Part shown: positions 34,628 to 43,096 of the stretch, piece after piece
Layout of the letters: each line of letters starts with the position of its first letter
How positions within the stretch are numbered: position 1 is the stretch's first letter
Origin: Flammeovirga pectinis
Lineage (GTDB): Bacteria; Bacteroidota; Bacteroidia; Cytophagales; Flammeovirgaceae
Length of the DNA stretch: 64,000 nt
Assembly: GCF_003970675.1 (NCBI RefSeq)
Contig: NZ_CP034562.1
Span: 1,364,001 to 1,428,000 of the forward strand
Direction of reading: 5' to 3'
Position numbers and translations under genes: made by a program
Notes under the pieces: model-generated
Told to the model about the DNA's origin: nothing
Databases searched by the model: none
What the model saw: only the letters and a program-made list of their open reading frames with translations

Positions 34628-35845
34628 ATGAAAAAGGTAAGGTTCACATTATTTGAGCATGAGACTCTAAAAGTAGGTCAAGAAAAGGATAGTGTTGTAT
34701 TTACCATGCAACATCTTCAAGCTTTGGAGAAGTTTTATGGAGATGAATGCCCTTATTTTTCTTTAATCAATAAAGGAATCAAATGTAATGAACATGTAGG
34801 AGTTATTCATGTAGGGAATATCATTATTGAAGTTTTACCTAAAGCAGATAGAAGTAATTCTGAAAATAAGTGGAGAGAATTACTTATTAGAATGCTCAAA
34901 ATGGTAAGTTCCTTTAATGTATCTGCTCCAACATCATCATTTCTATCTTTACAGAGTAATTATATCTTGGATTTATATTTCGAACTTTACCTTAAGGAGA
35001 TAGATCTATTATTACATAAAGGATTAATCAAGAAATATAGAAGGGTAGATAATAACCAAAAAGCATTAAAGGGAAGGTTACAATTATCAAAGCACTTACA
35101 AAAGAATATCATACATAAAGAACGTTTTTATGTCAATCATACTGTCTATGATCAAGAACATCAAATACATCAAATCCTTTTACAAGCTCTTAAGTGTATT
35201 GAATTATTAAATACGAACCCTAAATTAAACGTCACATCAGTAATTTTTAGATTCCCTGAGTTAAGTGATATTCATGTTTCAAAATATACTTTTGAAAAAC
35301 TAAATTTAGGAAGGAAGTTCAAACATTACGAAACAGCTTTATCAATAGCAAAACTCATTTTGTTGAATTTTCATCCAGACCTTAGCAATGGTCAAAGTGA
35401 TGTATTAGCATTGATGTTTAATATGAACAACCTTTGGGAAAAGTTTGTCTTTTTTTCACTTCGACAAAGATTGAAGAATTGTACTGTAAAAGAACAAGGC
35501 AGTAAGTTGTTTTGGGAAGGAGGTAGTAGTCATCAATCTTTTATGAAACCTGATATTATTATTGAAAAGCCAATTGATGAAGGTATAAAGACTTTCGTTT
35601 TGGATACAAAATGGAAAAACCTTTATGGTGGTAGTCCAAGTGCTCAAGATCTTCGACAACTTTATGTTTATCATCAGTTCTATGATGCTGAAAAAGTAGC
35701 ATTAGTATATCCAGGAGAAAAAGATACCATTGAAGGCCAATTTCAAAAAGAAGGAAGGGAATGTGCAGTAATACAAATTAGTTATAATGATAATTTGGAG
35801 ACTTTTATAGATAATATTGTTGAGGATATTGAGGGGTGGTTGTAA
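34628..35845 (+). CDS. mcrC: McrC-type nuclease subunit
   Basis: A 405-residue McrC. The N-terminal beta domain contacts the McrB ring. The PD-(D/E)xK nuclease is in the last third: FMKPDIIIEKP (Asp, near 309), FVLDTKWKNLYGG (D-x-K, near 325) and AQDLRQLYVYHQF. The start ATG follows the mcrB stop directly (TAGATG), giving coupled translation. McrC stimulates GTP hydrolysis and performs the double-strand cut. Confidence 0.93.
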   Translation: MKKVRFTLFEHETLKVGQEKDSVVFTMQHLQALEKFYGDECPYFSLINKGIKCNEHVGVIHVGNIIIEVLPKADRSNSENKWRELLIRMLKMVSSFNVSAPTSSFLSLQSNYILDLYFELYLKEIDLLLHKGLIKKYRRVDNNQKALKGRLQLSKHLQKNIIHKERFYVNHTVYDQEHQIHQILLQALKCIELLNTNPKLNVTSVIFRFPELSDIHVSKYTFEKLNLGRKFKHYETALSIAKLILLNFHPDLSNGQSDVLALMFNMNNLWEKFVFFSLRQRLKNCTVKEQGSKLFWEGGSSHQSFMKPDIIIEKPIDEGIKTFVLDTKWKNLYGGSPSAQDLRQLYVYHQFYDAEKVALVYPGEKDTIEGQFQKEGRECAVIQISYNDNLETFIDNIVEDIEGWL

Positions 35846-35900
35846 ATTTATATTCCAACTAAAAAGATGTTTTCACCAATGTTATCCCCATAAAACAGAA

Positions 35901-35935
35901 AAACCCTCCTTACTGTACCGTAAAGAGGGTTTTTT
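35901..35935 (-). terminator. Terminator at the left edge of the ssrA element, probable original ssrA terminator
   Basis: AAACCCTC (35901-35908) pairs with GAGGGTTT (35925-35932), with partial inner pairing. Read on the minus strand it follows the att copy of the tmRNA 3' end and ends in a T-run, which is how a tmRNA terminator would sit. It also serves mcrC on the + strand. Confidence 0.8.
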
Positions 35936-35956
35936 GTGGAGTCGGAGGGAGTCGAA
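35936..35956. repeat. Left attachment site (21-bp direct repeat of the tmRNA 3' end)
   Basis: The sequence GTGGAGTCGGAGGGAGTCGA plus one A is identical to 43168-43188, which lies inside the 3' end of ssrA. The CCA end of the tmRNA is not fully kept here (one base is lost), and the rest of the gene is absent, so this is an att relic and not a second tmRNA. Confidence 0.9.
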
Positions 35957-36060
35957 GCTATGGTAATTGATAGTATCCTAAATTATAAAAAACCTACCTA
36001 AACATATTAAAAACAAATATTTAAACTTTTGGTAGTTTACCAAAGTCTATCAAAATATAA

Positions 36061-36087
36061 ATAAATCGCACCCATAAACGCACCCAT
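36061..36087. repeat. Left copy of 27-bp element-end direct repeat
   Basis: ATAAATCGCACCCATAAACG.. at 36061-36087 is identical to 43097-43123, in the same orientation. It contains the 9-mer CGCACCCAT twice, 12 bp apart. It lies 50 bp upstream of the integrase start; a TATCTTTG -7 element follows at 36102-36109, so an integrase bound here could block its own promoter. Confidence 0.85.
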
Positions 36088-36136
36088 AAACTATAATTGA
36101 TTATCTTTGATAAGTAAGAGTAAAATCAAGTAACAA

Positions 36137-37354
36137 ATGGCAACTATTACATTATTTATCAAGAATAAAACAGCAAAGCAATCTAGTGTTAGTGCTGTAT
36201 TAAGGGATGGTAGTACTAGAATAGTATTATCAAGTGGTGTGAAAATTCCTCCTAAACATTGGAACACAAAGAAACATCATATTTTTGGTGTAAATCCCAA
36301 TGCACAAGAATTAAACGCTCAATTAAAAGTATTCAAGGATAACGCTTTTAATATTTACAATGAAGCTAAGAACAAAGGAATACAGGCAACGGGTGAATAC
36401 ATTAGAGAGAAGTTAAAACCTAAAGAGATTGCTACGACTACAGATAAAGCCTTTTGGGGTATCTTTGATAATTACTTATCAATTAAAGAGCGTAAACTTT
36501 CTATTTCTTCAATTAAGAAAATAAAAAGTCTTAAAGTGCATTTAGAGGGGTTTGAGAAAAAGCGAAAAGTGATTTTTGATATTAATGAAATTGATCATGT
36601 ATTATTAGAATCATTACAAGAATACCTTTATCAAGATGCAAAGCTAAATAAACAAACTACAGCAAAGTACTTAGGCTTATTCAAGACCTTTCTAAATTGG
36701 TGTAAAGAACGTAAACTAACCACTAATGAAGATCATAAGTTATTTAAGCTAACACACCAACCCGACACATTAAAGCCAGTATTGATAGATTTAGACCTAA
36801 ATAAGATACGATCTACAGTATTAGAACATGAGTATTTACAAAATGCTAGACAATTGTTGTTGTTATCTACATTAACGGGTTTAAGGTATAGTGATTATAG
36901 TAAAATTAATGAGTCACACATACGAGTAAGTAATGATGGTAGTAAGTACCTTACTATTCGCCAAACTAAAACTAATGAAGCAATAGAAGTACCTCTTACT
37001 TTAGAAGCTGAAAAGATAATACAAGAATTATTAGAGGGTAAGATTCATAGTATTACAAATCAAAGTTTGAATAAGTATGTTAAAGAAGTCTGTAAGTTGG
37101 CAGGGATTGACGAACTATTTGAAGTACATGAATTCAAAGGAAACTTTACAACGTCTAAGAAAGTTCCTAAATACGAGCTTATAACCACTCATACGGGACG
37201 TAGAACCTTTGCAACAAACTTATTACTCAAAGGAGTACCAACTAATGTTGTAATGGAATTTACGGGGCATAAAGATGAAAGGAGTTTTGCAAAGTATGTG
37301 AATATTCCAAAGGAAAAAACAATGGAGATGGTTAGAAAAGCATTAATGAACTAA
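36137..37354 (+). CDS. Tyrosine site-specific integrase
   Basis: A 405-residue phage-type integrase of the Bacteroidota group with an N-terminal arm-binding domain (VSAVLRDGSTRIVLSSGVKI), a SAM-like core-binding domain (~105-210) and a catalytic domain. The catalytic set is visible: Arg in LTGLRYSDYSKI (about 252), Lys in IRQTKTNEAIEVPL, HTGRR (about 352-356), GHKD (about 377) and the nucleophile Tyr in FAKYVNI (about 386). It is the first gene inside the left att site and would recombine the ssrA 3' end. A Bacteroidota -7 element precedes it, next to the 27-bp repeat. Confidence 0.93.
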   Translation: MATITLFIKNKTAKQSSVSAVLRDGSTRIVLSSGVKIPPKHWNTKKHHIFGVNPNAQELNAQLKVFKDNAFNIYNEAKNKGIQATGEYIREKLKPKEIATTTDKAFWGIFDNYLSIKERKLSISSIKKIKSLKVHLEGFEKKRKVIFDINEIDHVLLESLQEYLYQDAKLNKQTTAKYLGLFKTFLNWCKERKLTTNEDHKLFKLTHQPDTLKPVLIDLDLNKIRSTVLEHEYLQNARQLLLLSTLTGLRYSDYSKINESHIRVSNDGSKYLTIRQTKTNEAIEVPLTLEAEKIIQELLEGKIHSITNQSLNKYVKEVCKLAGIDELFEVHEFKGNFTTSKKVPKYELITTHTGRRTFATNLLLKGVPTNVVMEFTGHKDERSFAKYVNIPKEKTMEMVRKALMN

Positions 37355-37378
37355 ACATCAAATAACTAACATTTTATT

Positions 37379-39238
37379 ATGAATCAAGAATTAATAGAGA
37401 GAGAAATATTTTTATTCGATAGCTTTATTGATAATTCTATTAATCATTTTGATGAATATTTTAGATATTTCAAAAAGTATGAAAAAGACTATTCATTAGA
37501 TGAGATTTATCAAAAACTATATTCAATATTAGATCATTATGATCATGAATTAAGGAGCTTTTTTAAGCAAAAGGAAATAGAGGGTTATAGTATTTGTAAT
37601 AGTATTGAAGATAAACAAGAAAGAAATAATTGTAATGAAACTGTTTCAAAAAGAGATATTAGAACTTGGTTTTTTTCAATTCCTTTTAGAATTTCTAGGT
37701 ATAATGGTTCTGTAACTATACAATTTATTGATGATGTGAAGTCATCACTCAATTTTGTTTTTAAAATAGTCAAAGGTATTGATGAGAAAGAGTTACTTTA
37801 TTTTATTACTGATGATAAAAAATTGTGGTTGAAAAAGGAATTTGAGAACCGAATTAATAATATTCCATCTAAATTAAATGATATTAGTGACAAATATTTT
37901 ACTGAAGATTTATTTAAAAATGAAGTTGATTTATTAGTACAAGAAAAATTAAAAACTCTAAAGGAAAATTTCTCAACAAAGAATATTCTACCATCGGAAT
38001 TAGATAGTTATTTATCAACATATTTTCTCAATAAGAAAATTGCTGAAACTTGGTTAAGTGTTTTAAAGAAAGTAATCCAGAATGAATATAAAATTGATAA
38101 TCAAGATGAGATAGAGGGGAAAACAACTAATTATCAAGAATTAATAATATTAGATGATTCTAATGGTGATATTTTTAGGTTAGTAGAAAATACTAAGTTG
38201 ATTGAAAAAAACTTGAATAAATTATTTGAAAGTGAAGTTGGTGAAAAGTTAGGCAATAGTATTTTTGATAAAGAAAATAAAGATAAATGGTTGATTAATA
38301 AATTAAACTCATTTAAAATTTATAGTATTAATCATAAGAATGAAAGTGTTTTTATAGCAATTAATTGGTGCTTATCACAATTTGATGATTGTTCAGTAAG
38401 GTATGAACATGAAATTCGACAATTAACAAAAATCACAACAAATAGTGTAGCTGAAAATTTAAACGTTCCTTTAGGGAGTTATGTTTCTAGAATACCAATA
38501 ACAACAGATAAGTCAATACTTAAAGATCGTTTCATTAACCTCTATGCTCAAAGATGGTGTGAAACATTAATAAGAAATATGATACAGATTAATCCGAGTT
38601 TAGATGAAGATGTGTTGAGTAGTGAATTATCTAAAATTGACCAATTTATAGAAAAAGCTAAACAAATAGATTTTTTAAAAGCTATTAATGTTAATCAAAT
38701 TGATATGAAAAGTGAGTATGAGGAGTTTATTAGAATGGATAAAGATTTTTACTCAAACCCAAATCATGATAAAATTTATTCACAAGTTTCGGGAAGTTTT
38801 CAGGCTCAAATTTATGGAAAGTATGTACTTTTTAGAAAATGGTTAGAAGAGAGGTTGAAATCTAAAAAAGTTGATTGTGTTAAGTCATCAAAGGAAAATA
38901 AAGAAACTTACTTTTTAGCTGTGTTATTAAACAATTCAAAGTATAGAAGTATTAGAGAATACTTTAAGACAAATTATAAAAATGTTGCAGGTGTTAAAGT
39001 GCTTACCATACTTAGGGCATTAATGGAAATGAATATCATTAGTGAAAAGATTAGAACATCTAATAAGACTCAATTACATAAAGAAATATCATCTTTTTTA
39101 GATGGTAAAGTTGTAGGTAGAAAAGGATTAACGGGTTCAACTTTTACTAAGATAATAATAGAAGAACATCTAGATCCAAATGATAAAGTAAGAACTGATG
39201 TAGATGACTTAAAACTTTACCTGAAAACACTTCTATAA
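37379..39238 (+). CDS. Large cytoplasmic protein of unknown function in the element
   Basis: A 619-residue Lys/Asp/Asn-rich protein that I do not recognise. It is mostly alpha-helical, without signal or membrane helices, and has no Walker or nuclease motif I can see. Its last ~100 residues (YFLAVLLNNSKYRSIREYF, then LRALMEMNIIS and GRKGLTGSTFTKIIIEE) look like a small helical DNA- or protein-binding domain. It begins 24 nt after the integrase stop and is probably co-transcribed with it. Roles such as regulation, mobilisation or defence are all open. Confidence 0.6.
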   Translation: MNQELIEREIFLFDSFIDNSINHFDEYFRYFKKYEKDYSLDEIYQKLYSILDHYDHELRSFFKQKEIEGYSICNSIEDKQERNNCNETVSKRDIRTWFFSIPFRISRYNGSVTIQFIDDVKSSLNFVFKIVKGIDEKELLYFITDDKKLWLKKEFENRINNIPSKLNDISDKYFTEDLFKNEVDLLVQEKLKTLKENFSTKNILPSELDSYLSTYFLNKKIAETWLSVLKKVIQNEYKIDNQDEIEGKTTNYQELIILDDSNGDIFRLVENTKLIEKNLNKLFESEVGEKLGNSIFDKENKDKWLINKLNSFKIYSINHKNESVFIAINWCLSQFDDCSVRYEHEIRQLTKITTNSVAENLNVPLGSYVSRIPITTDKSILKDRFINLYAQRWCETLIRNMIQINPSLDEDVLSSELSKIDQFIEKAKQIDFLKAINVNQIDMKSEYEEFIRMDKDFYSNPNHDKIYSQVSGSFQAQIYGKYVLFRKWLEERLKSKKVDCVKSSKENKETYFLAVLLNNSKYRSIREYFKTNYKNVAGVKVLTILRALMEMNIISEKIRTSNKTQLHKEISSFLDGKVVGRKGLTGSTFTKIIIEEHLDPNDKVRTDVDDLKLYLKTLL

Positions 39239-39281
39239 CTTCCAATTTTTACATTTTGGAAGTATTGGAACTTTTGGAAGT
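39238..39281. promoter_or_regulatory. Clustered TTGGAAGT sites before the excisionase gene, candidate operator
   Basis: ACTTCCAA at 39238-39245 is inverted as TTGGAAGT at 39256-39263, and a direct copy TTGGAAGT recurs at 39274-39281. They sit within 50 bp upstream of the HTH gene at 39290, typical of autoregulated or excisionase binding sites. Confidence 0.5.
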
Positions 39282-39289
39282 TCGTCAAG

Positions 39290-39622
39290 ATGAACCTTTG
39301 TATCATGATAGTAAATAAAGATACAAGGGTTTCTTCTTTTAATAACCCTTTTGAATTAATTGATAGAAGATTGATTCAAATCGAAGAAGTACTTGCTTTA
39401 ATGTTAGAAGAGCAAAAAGCAAGAAAAGTAAAGCCAGTAAACCCTAACAAAAGGTTTACAAGAAAAGAAGTGAAGGAATTATATTCTATCTCTTATGCAA
39501 CAATCCATAACCTAATTAACAAAGGGTTGTTAGAATCTCAAAAGATTGGAAGGAAAACAGTATTTACCCAAGGAGCATTAAATAATTGCTTTGATAAAAA
39601 GAAAGGAGGTGCTTATGTGTAA
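39290..39622 (+). CDS. Excisionase-like helix-turn-helix protein
   Basis: A 110-residue protein whose C-terminal ~50 residues form a MerR/excisionase-type winged HTH: RFTRKEVKELYSISYATIHN, then LINKGLLESQKIGRKTVF. Such proteins bind near att sites and direct excision, or regulate element genes. Starts at 39290 and 39305 are both possible. The following gene starts inside its last codons. Confidence 0.8.
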   Translation: MNLCIMIVNKDTRVSSFNNPFELIDRRLIQIEEVLALMLEEQKARKVKPVNPNKRFTRKEVKELYSISYATIHNLINKGLLESQKIGRKTVFTQGALNNCFDKKKGGAYV

Positions 39623-39899
39623 GGACATAAACAACTCCCAATCAAGTAACGATGGTAAAGTTAATGAATTAAGACGTTATTATCTATACCTTAAAACGAA
39701 TACCTCTACTAATTGTATGGCTTCTCATGATTTAGAGATACCTGAAAAACATCTAACTAGGTATAAAAGACTATTAGAAAAGGAGGGTAAACTAAGAGTT
39801 GTAAAACCTGATTACTGTGAAAGAACAGGACATCTAGCAGGTTATTTAACTACCGATGAAAATAAGTTTCCTGCAAATGATCAATTATCACTATTTTGA
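39615..39899 (+). CDS. Small element protein, helical DNA-binding candidate
   Basis: A 94-residue protein started at the ATG at 39615. AAAGGAGGT at 39602-39610 is a near-perfect Shine-Dalgarno, rare in this phylum, so the start is well set; the longer TTG frame from 39591 is less likely. The sequence LRRYYLYLKTNTSTNCMASHD.. then IPEKHLTRYKRLLEKEGKLR resembles a winged-helix 'end-of-repeat' region of small Bacteroidota element proteins. It ends PANDQLSLF, close to a clamp-binding motif (QLSLF). Confidence 0.65.
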   Translation: MCKDINNSQSSNDGKVNELRRYYLYLKTNTSTNCMASHDLEIPEKHLTRYKRLLEKEGKLRVVKPDYCERTGHLAGYLTTDENKFPANDQLSLF

Positions 39900-40834
39900 T
39901 GATAGGGATTGATTATGTAAGAAGCTATACCACTAACCCACCAACTACTTTAATAGTATTATCTAGGGGAGGTGGTTGCTTTTTATACAAAGGGTTAACA
40001 TTCTTACCTCAATACAAGACAGAAAACCGTATTTCATTTTCTTGTATGTACGATAATTTTAGAATCTCATTAGATACTGATAGGTTATATTTTCAAGGAA
40101 GTTTGCATAAATTCTGTAAAGGTGAAAACTATTCTCAATTTACTTTTTTCGAATTAATAGAAGCTATAAAAAGGATTGATGAAAAATTTGAAGGTAGTTT
40201 TTCTAATTCAAAAATAACTCTATTAGAGTACGGTATAAATTTAAAATTAGATTACAACCCTGCCAATGAATACTCATCTTGGGAAATGTATTCTTCTAAA
40301 GAGGTTACTAAAATGATTCATCATGGAAAAGTTTATGGAAGTAAGTTCTATCTATCCCAACATACAATAAAGGGTTATGATAAAACTTTTGAATCAAAAC
40401 TATCAGATCAAAATGTATTGAGGATTGAATGTATGGTTAAAGGTGCTTATTTACAATCAACGAAAAGGTTACATTCGATAAGATGTATTACTGATTTGTT
40501 GAGTCTTAATAATTTACAGTTACTAAATGAAGATTTAAAAATGAAGTATAAAAAAATAATACGTGATACTATTAAATATGAAGATTTAGATAAATTAAGT
40601 GTAACAGAATTAAAAATTATTTCTGCAATGCGAGATTCTGTAGTAGAGAAATTACTTAAGAAAAAATATAAAGAGACTTATAAAAAAAATAGAAGGACTT
40701 ACCTTAAAGTAGTAAAAGAATCTCAAAAGACTAATGAAGGTATTTATCCTTTGTTACAAAGTGAAGAATTGGAATCAGTTAAAAGAGAAAAAACGGAAGA
40801 ATCGGACTCTATAAAAAAGAGATGGCAGAAATAA
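39899..40834 (+). CDS. Candidate replication initiation protein (phage gpII/X-like)
   Basis: A 311-residue protein beginning at an ATG that overlaps the previous stop (TGATG). LYFQGSLHKFCKGENYSQF near residue 65 resembles the 'GSxxKFLxGxN' part of filamentous-phage gene II/X replication proteins, and IKGYDKTFESKLSDQNVLRIE near residue 160 matches their 'iYDKxxE ... lRfE' segment. The last ~80 residues are basic. The family makes the nick that starts rolling-circle replication. No HUH motif is obvious, so the assignment is tentative. The iteron-like repeats at 40799-40910 overlap its 3' end and fit an origin. Confidence 0.5.
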   Translation: MIGIDYVRSYTTNPPTTLIVLSRGGGCFLYKGLTFLPQYKTENRISFSCMYDNFRISLDTDRLYFQGSLHKFCKGENYSQFTFFELIEAIKRIDEKFEGSFSNSKITLLEYGINLKLDYNPANEYSSWEMYSSKEVTKMIHHGKVYGSKFYLSQHTIKGYDKTFESKLSDQNVLRIECMVKGAYLQSTKRLHSIRCITDLLSLNNLQLLNEDLKMKYKKIIRDTIKYEDLDKLSVTELKIISAMRDSVVEKLLKKKYKETYKKNRRTYLKVVKESQKTNEGIYPLLQSEELESVKREKTEESDSIKKRWQK

Positions 40835-40910
40835 TATTATGTATTCTACTTTTTAGACGTTTCAGAAGAATCCGACACGCTAAAAAGAAAGAATCGGACG
40901 AATCGGACTC
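40799..40910. repeat. Iteron-like GAATCGGAC repeats, candidate origin
   Basis: GAATCSGAC occurs at 40799, 40868, 40891 and 40900; the last two are directly adjacent. Several are followed by a similar A-rich tail (TCTATAAAAAAG, ACGCTAAAAAG, TCCTAAAAAG). They start at the end of the Rep-like gene and extend into the 247-bp gap before 41082. Confidence 0.65.
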
Positions 40911-41043
40911 CTAAAAAGAACAATTAGATAAAATTCTCCTCGTATTCGAGATTATAAAAAAGGGTTATTTTTCCCGTTTTGGAATCTATAAAAAAGAGGG
41001 GTATTACAAACTTGTTGTATAGTATGAATTAGGGGTATTATAT

Positions 41044-41051
41044 TACCTTTG
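41044..41051 (+). promoter_or_regulatory. Bacteroidota -7 element upstream of the 41082 gene
   Basis: TACCTTTG matches TAnnTTTG and ends 30 nt before the ATG. The nearest TTG pair at 41012-41017 is somewhat far for a -33 element. Confidence 0.4.
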
Positions 41052-41081
41052 TTTAAATGTCAATAAAAATTTTCTAGTATC

Positions 41082-42359
41082 ATGTTAAAGCAATTGTTTT
41101 TTATAATCTTACTTAATTTTCTTTCTTTCAGTTTATATTCTCAATCAAATTATGATAGCTTGAATAACTTTAAAATAGAAACAAACTTAATTGGTGAAAC
41201 TCTTATTATTAAAGATTTAAAAACTGATGTAACGGGTTTCTATTTAGATCCAATGAAGCCATACGATAAGTCGAAAAATATTTATCTTGAGAATGGTAAT
41301 TTATTGTCAAATGGTAAAGAGCTTTCAAAAAAAAGATTTATCGTATTAGATCGAATTGAATCAAATAATAAGAAAAGGTATCAAGGAGACTACTATTTAA
41401 AATTAAAAGATTCAAATACTAATACTAATGTTTACTACTTAATTACTAGTAATACACTTGGTTTAAGTGGTGATAATGTTCCTTTTATTGTAGAAGGATA
41501 TTTAGAGAAAATGAAATCAATATGGATTGATACAACTTTAGTTTTAATTTCAGATCCATTTATTATTGACAATAATAAAATACTAGTAAAAGGTAAAGAA
41601 GAAATTGTAAGATGTGATTTTAATGACCTTACAAAAGATTCAAAAATATCTATAGTGAATTTTGTTATTCCAAGTTATTATTATAAACCTAGTAATAACA
41701 CTTTTGGAACACCTAAAATAATTTCTAATAAGTTAGAAGTTTTAATATCAAATAGGAATCAGGAATTAACAGTTCCAATAACCTTTATTGAACGTAAGAA
41801 TAATTTTTATTCTGAGAGTGCTTTACAATCGAAGATGAAAATTGATAAAGAAATCGAAGAATTAAAGAATAAAGATAAAGGAGACTTATCAGGTATTGAT
41901 TTGTCAAATTTTAAAGAGTTAGATTTTTTTAAAACGATTAGTTCTTCTGATGGAGGTATCTACTTGTCAAAGTTAAATATTAGAAATAGTAAAGAATCAG
42001 AAATTTCATTTGCAATCCTAGATGATAAGTTTTTAATTCTTGGGAAACTTAAAAATTCATGTGTAAAAGAGTATTCTAAATGTCATTTTAATTATAAATC
42101 ATTTTTTGATCAACCTGATAACATAGTAGAGGGAATAGATTATGATGTATTTTCATCTTATAATAAATTTAATTGTAAAGGTGATATTACTTTAAAAGTA
42201 ACAGATAAAATGGTTGAAAAGATATTGAAAAAAACAATAGAAGCAATATGGATTGAAGATTCATCAGGGCAAGGACAAACATTTTCTTTAAAAGAATCGG
42301 ATAAAGAAATTTTGGAGTATTTTGCTCAGTTGTATATTTTTAAAAAGGGTTATAAATAA
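41082..42359 (+). CDS. Secreted protein of unknown function carried by the element
   Basis: A 425-residue protein with a clean signal peptide (LFFIILLNFLSFSLYSQS). The mature part is beta-rich and Asn/Lys/Ser-rich with no motif I recognise. A helical linker EIEELKNKDKGDLSGID lies near residue 260, and four cysteines lie in the last ~120 residues (SCVKEYSKC, FNCKG). It has its own -7 promoter element. As a stand-alone exported cargo of an integrated element, it may affect the cell surface, but that is inference only. Confidence 0.6.
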   Translation: MLKQLFFIILLNFLSFSLYSQSNYDSLNNFKIETNLIGETLIIKDLKTDVTGFYLDPMKPYDKSKNIYLENGNLLSNGKELSKKRFIVLDRIESNNKKRYQGDYYLKLKDSNTNTNVYYLITSNTLGLSGDNVPFIVEGYLEKMKSIWIDTTLVLISDPFIIDNNKILVKGKEEIVRCDFNDLTKDSKISIVNFVIPSYYYKPSNNTFGTPKIISNKLEVLISNRNQELTVPITFIERKNNFYSESALQSKMKIDKEIEELKNKDKGDLSGIDLSNFKELDFFKTISSSDGGIYLSKLNIRNSKESEISFAILDDKFLILGKLKNSCVKEYSKCHFNYKSFFDQPDNIVEGIDYDVFSSYNKFNCKGDITLKVTDKMVEKILKKTIEAIWIEDSSGQGQTFSLKESDKEILEYFAQLYIFKKGYK

Positions 42360-42379
42360 TCTAAAATAGATATGAATAG

Positions 42380-42634
42380 ATGGCATTAGGAAAAAAAACA
42401 GGTGGCAGGGTAAAAGGTTCTGTAAACCGATCAACAAAGAATATTAGGTTTATCTTAGGTGATTTATTAGAAGAATCTTTAAATGGCTTACAAGAAGATT
42501 TAAAAGCATTAGAACCAAAAGAAAGGTTAGAGGTTATGATCAAACTTTTACCTTATGTTTCACCTAAGATAGATTCAGTTAAATACAATGACCCTGATAG
42601 TGCTTTTAATATTGAAGAATGGGATAATACTTAA
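42380..42634 (+). CDS. Small basic protein resembling phage terminase-small-subunit-like family
   Basis: An 84-residue protein, starting GKKTGGRVKGSVNRSTKNIR, then a helical pair ending RLEVMIKLLPYVSPKIDSVK. The 'GGRxKGxxNKxTK' start and 'xxERLxxxxkLLPYVxPK' helix are seen in small phage-associated proteins next to terminase genes. No terminase large subunit is present here, so it is either a relic or a helper of an unrelated system. Function open. Confidence 0.6.
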   Translation: MALGKKTGGRVKGSVNRSTKNIRFILGDLLEESLNGLQEDLKALEPKERLEVMIKLLPYVSPKIDSVKYNDPDSAFNIEEWDNT

Positions 42635-42635
42635 T

Positions 42636-43061
42636 TCATAAATCGAAGTTTAATGCTTTAATGAAATTTTCATCTACCATTGGTTCATCTTTAAAATTTA
42701 TATCAGAAATTTCAAAAATAAATTTATTAATTGACGCTTTAATAAACTCAAGATTGTTAAGAACTTCATTCTGTGTTAAGTTATTTATTTCATAATAGCA
42801 CTGGACAGAAAAAGAGTATTGATTTCTTATTGAAATGGATAAGGATTGTTTCTTAATTTCTGAGAAATTAGAAGTGTATTCTTCGAAATTTTTTAAATTA
42901 TGTGGAGTATGCTCGTAATCAAAAATAGAAAGGATATCTCTATACGAAAACTCGAAAGAACCATTTATTCCAGAATCCTTCAAAAAAAGAATTTTATTTC
43001 TATCAATACCTAATTTAAATCTTTCTTTTAATCTATTTATTTTTTCTTCTTTATTAAGCAT
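42636..43061 (-). CDS. Unknown minus-strand protein at the right end of the element
   Basis: A 141-residue acidic-to-neutral protein with no recognised motif, no signal peptide and no membrane segment. It is the only element gene on the minus strand and sits one base from the end of the 42380 gene, head to head with the 27-bp repeat. It could be an immunity, repressor or decoy gene; there is no direct evidence. Confidence 0.5.
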   Translation of the reverse strand: MLNKEEKINRLKERFKLGIDRNKILFLKDSGINGSFEFSYRDILSIFDYEHTPHNLKNFEEYTSNFSEIKKQSLSISIRNQYSFSVQCYYEINNLTQNEVLNNLEFIKASINKFIFEISDINFKDEPMVDENFIKALNFDL

Positions 43062-43096
43062 AAAGGAAATTATTTTAAATATTTGAGAGTGTCAAT

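Noticed and set aside
35936-35956. Second tRNA or tmRNA gene
   Set aside because: Only the 3' 21 bp are present; no D-arm, anticodon or tag region follows.
37379-40834. Mobilisation (MobA-type relaxase) module
   Set aside because: No relaxase HUH motif or oriT-like structure was seen in these proteins.
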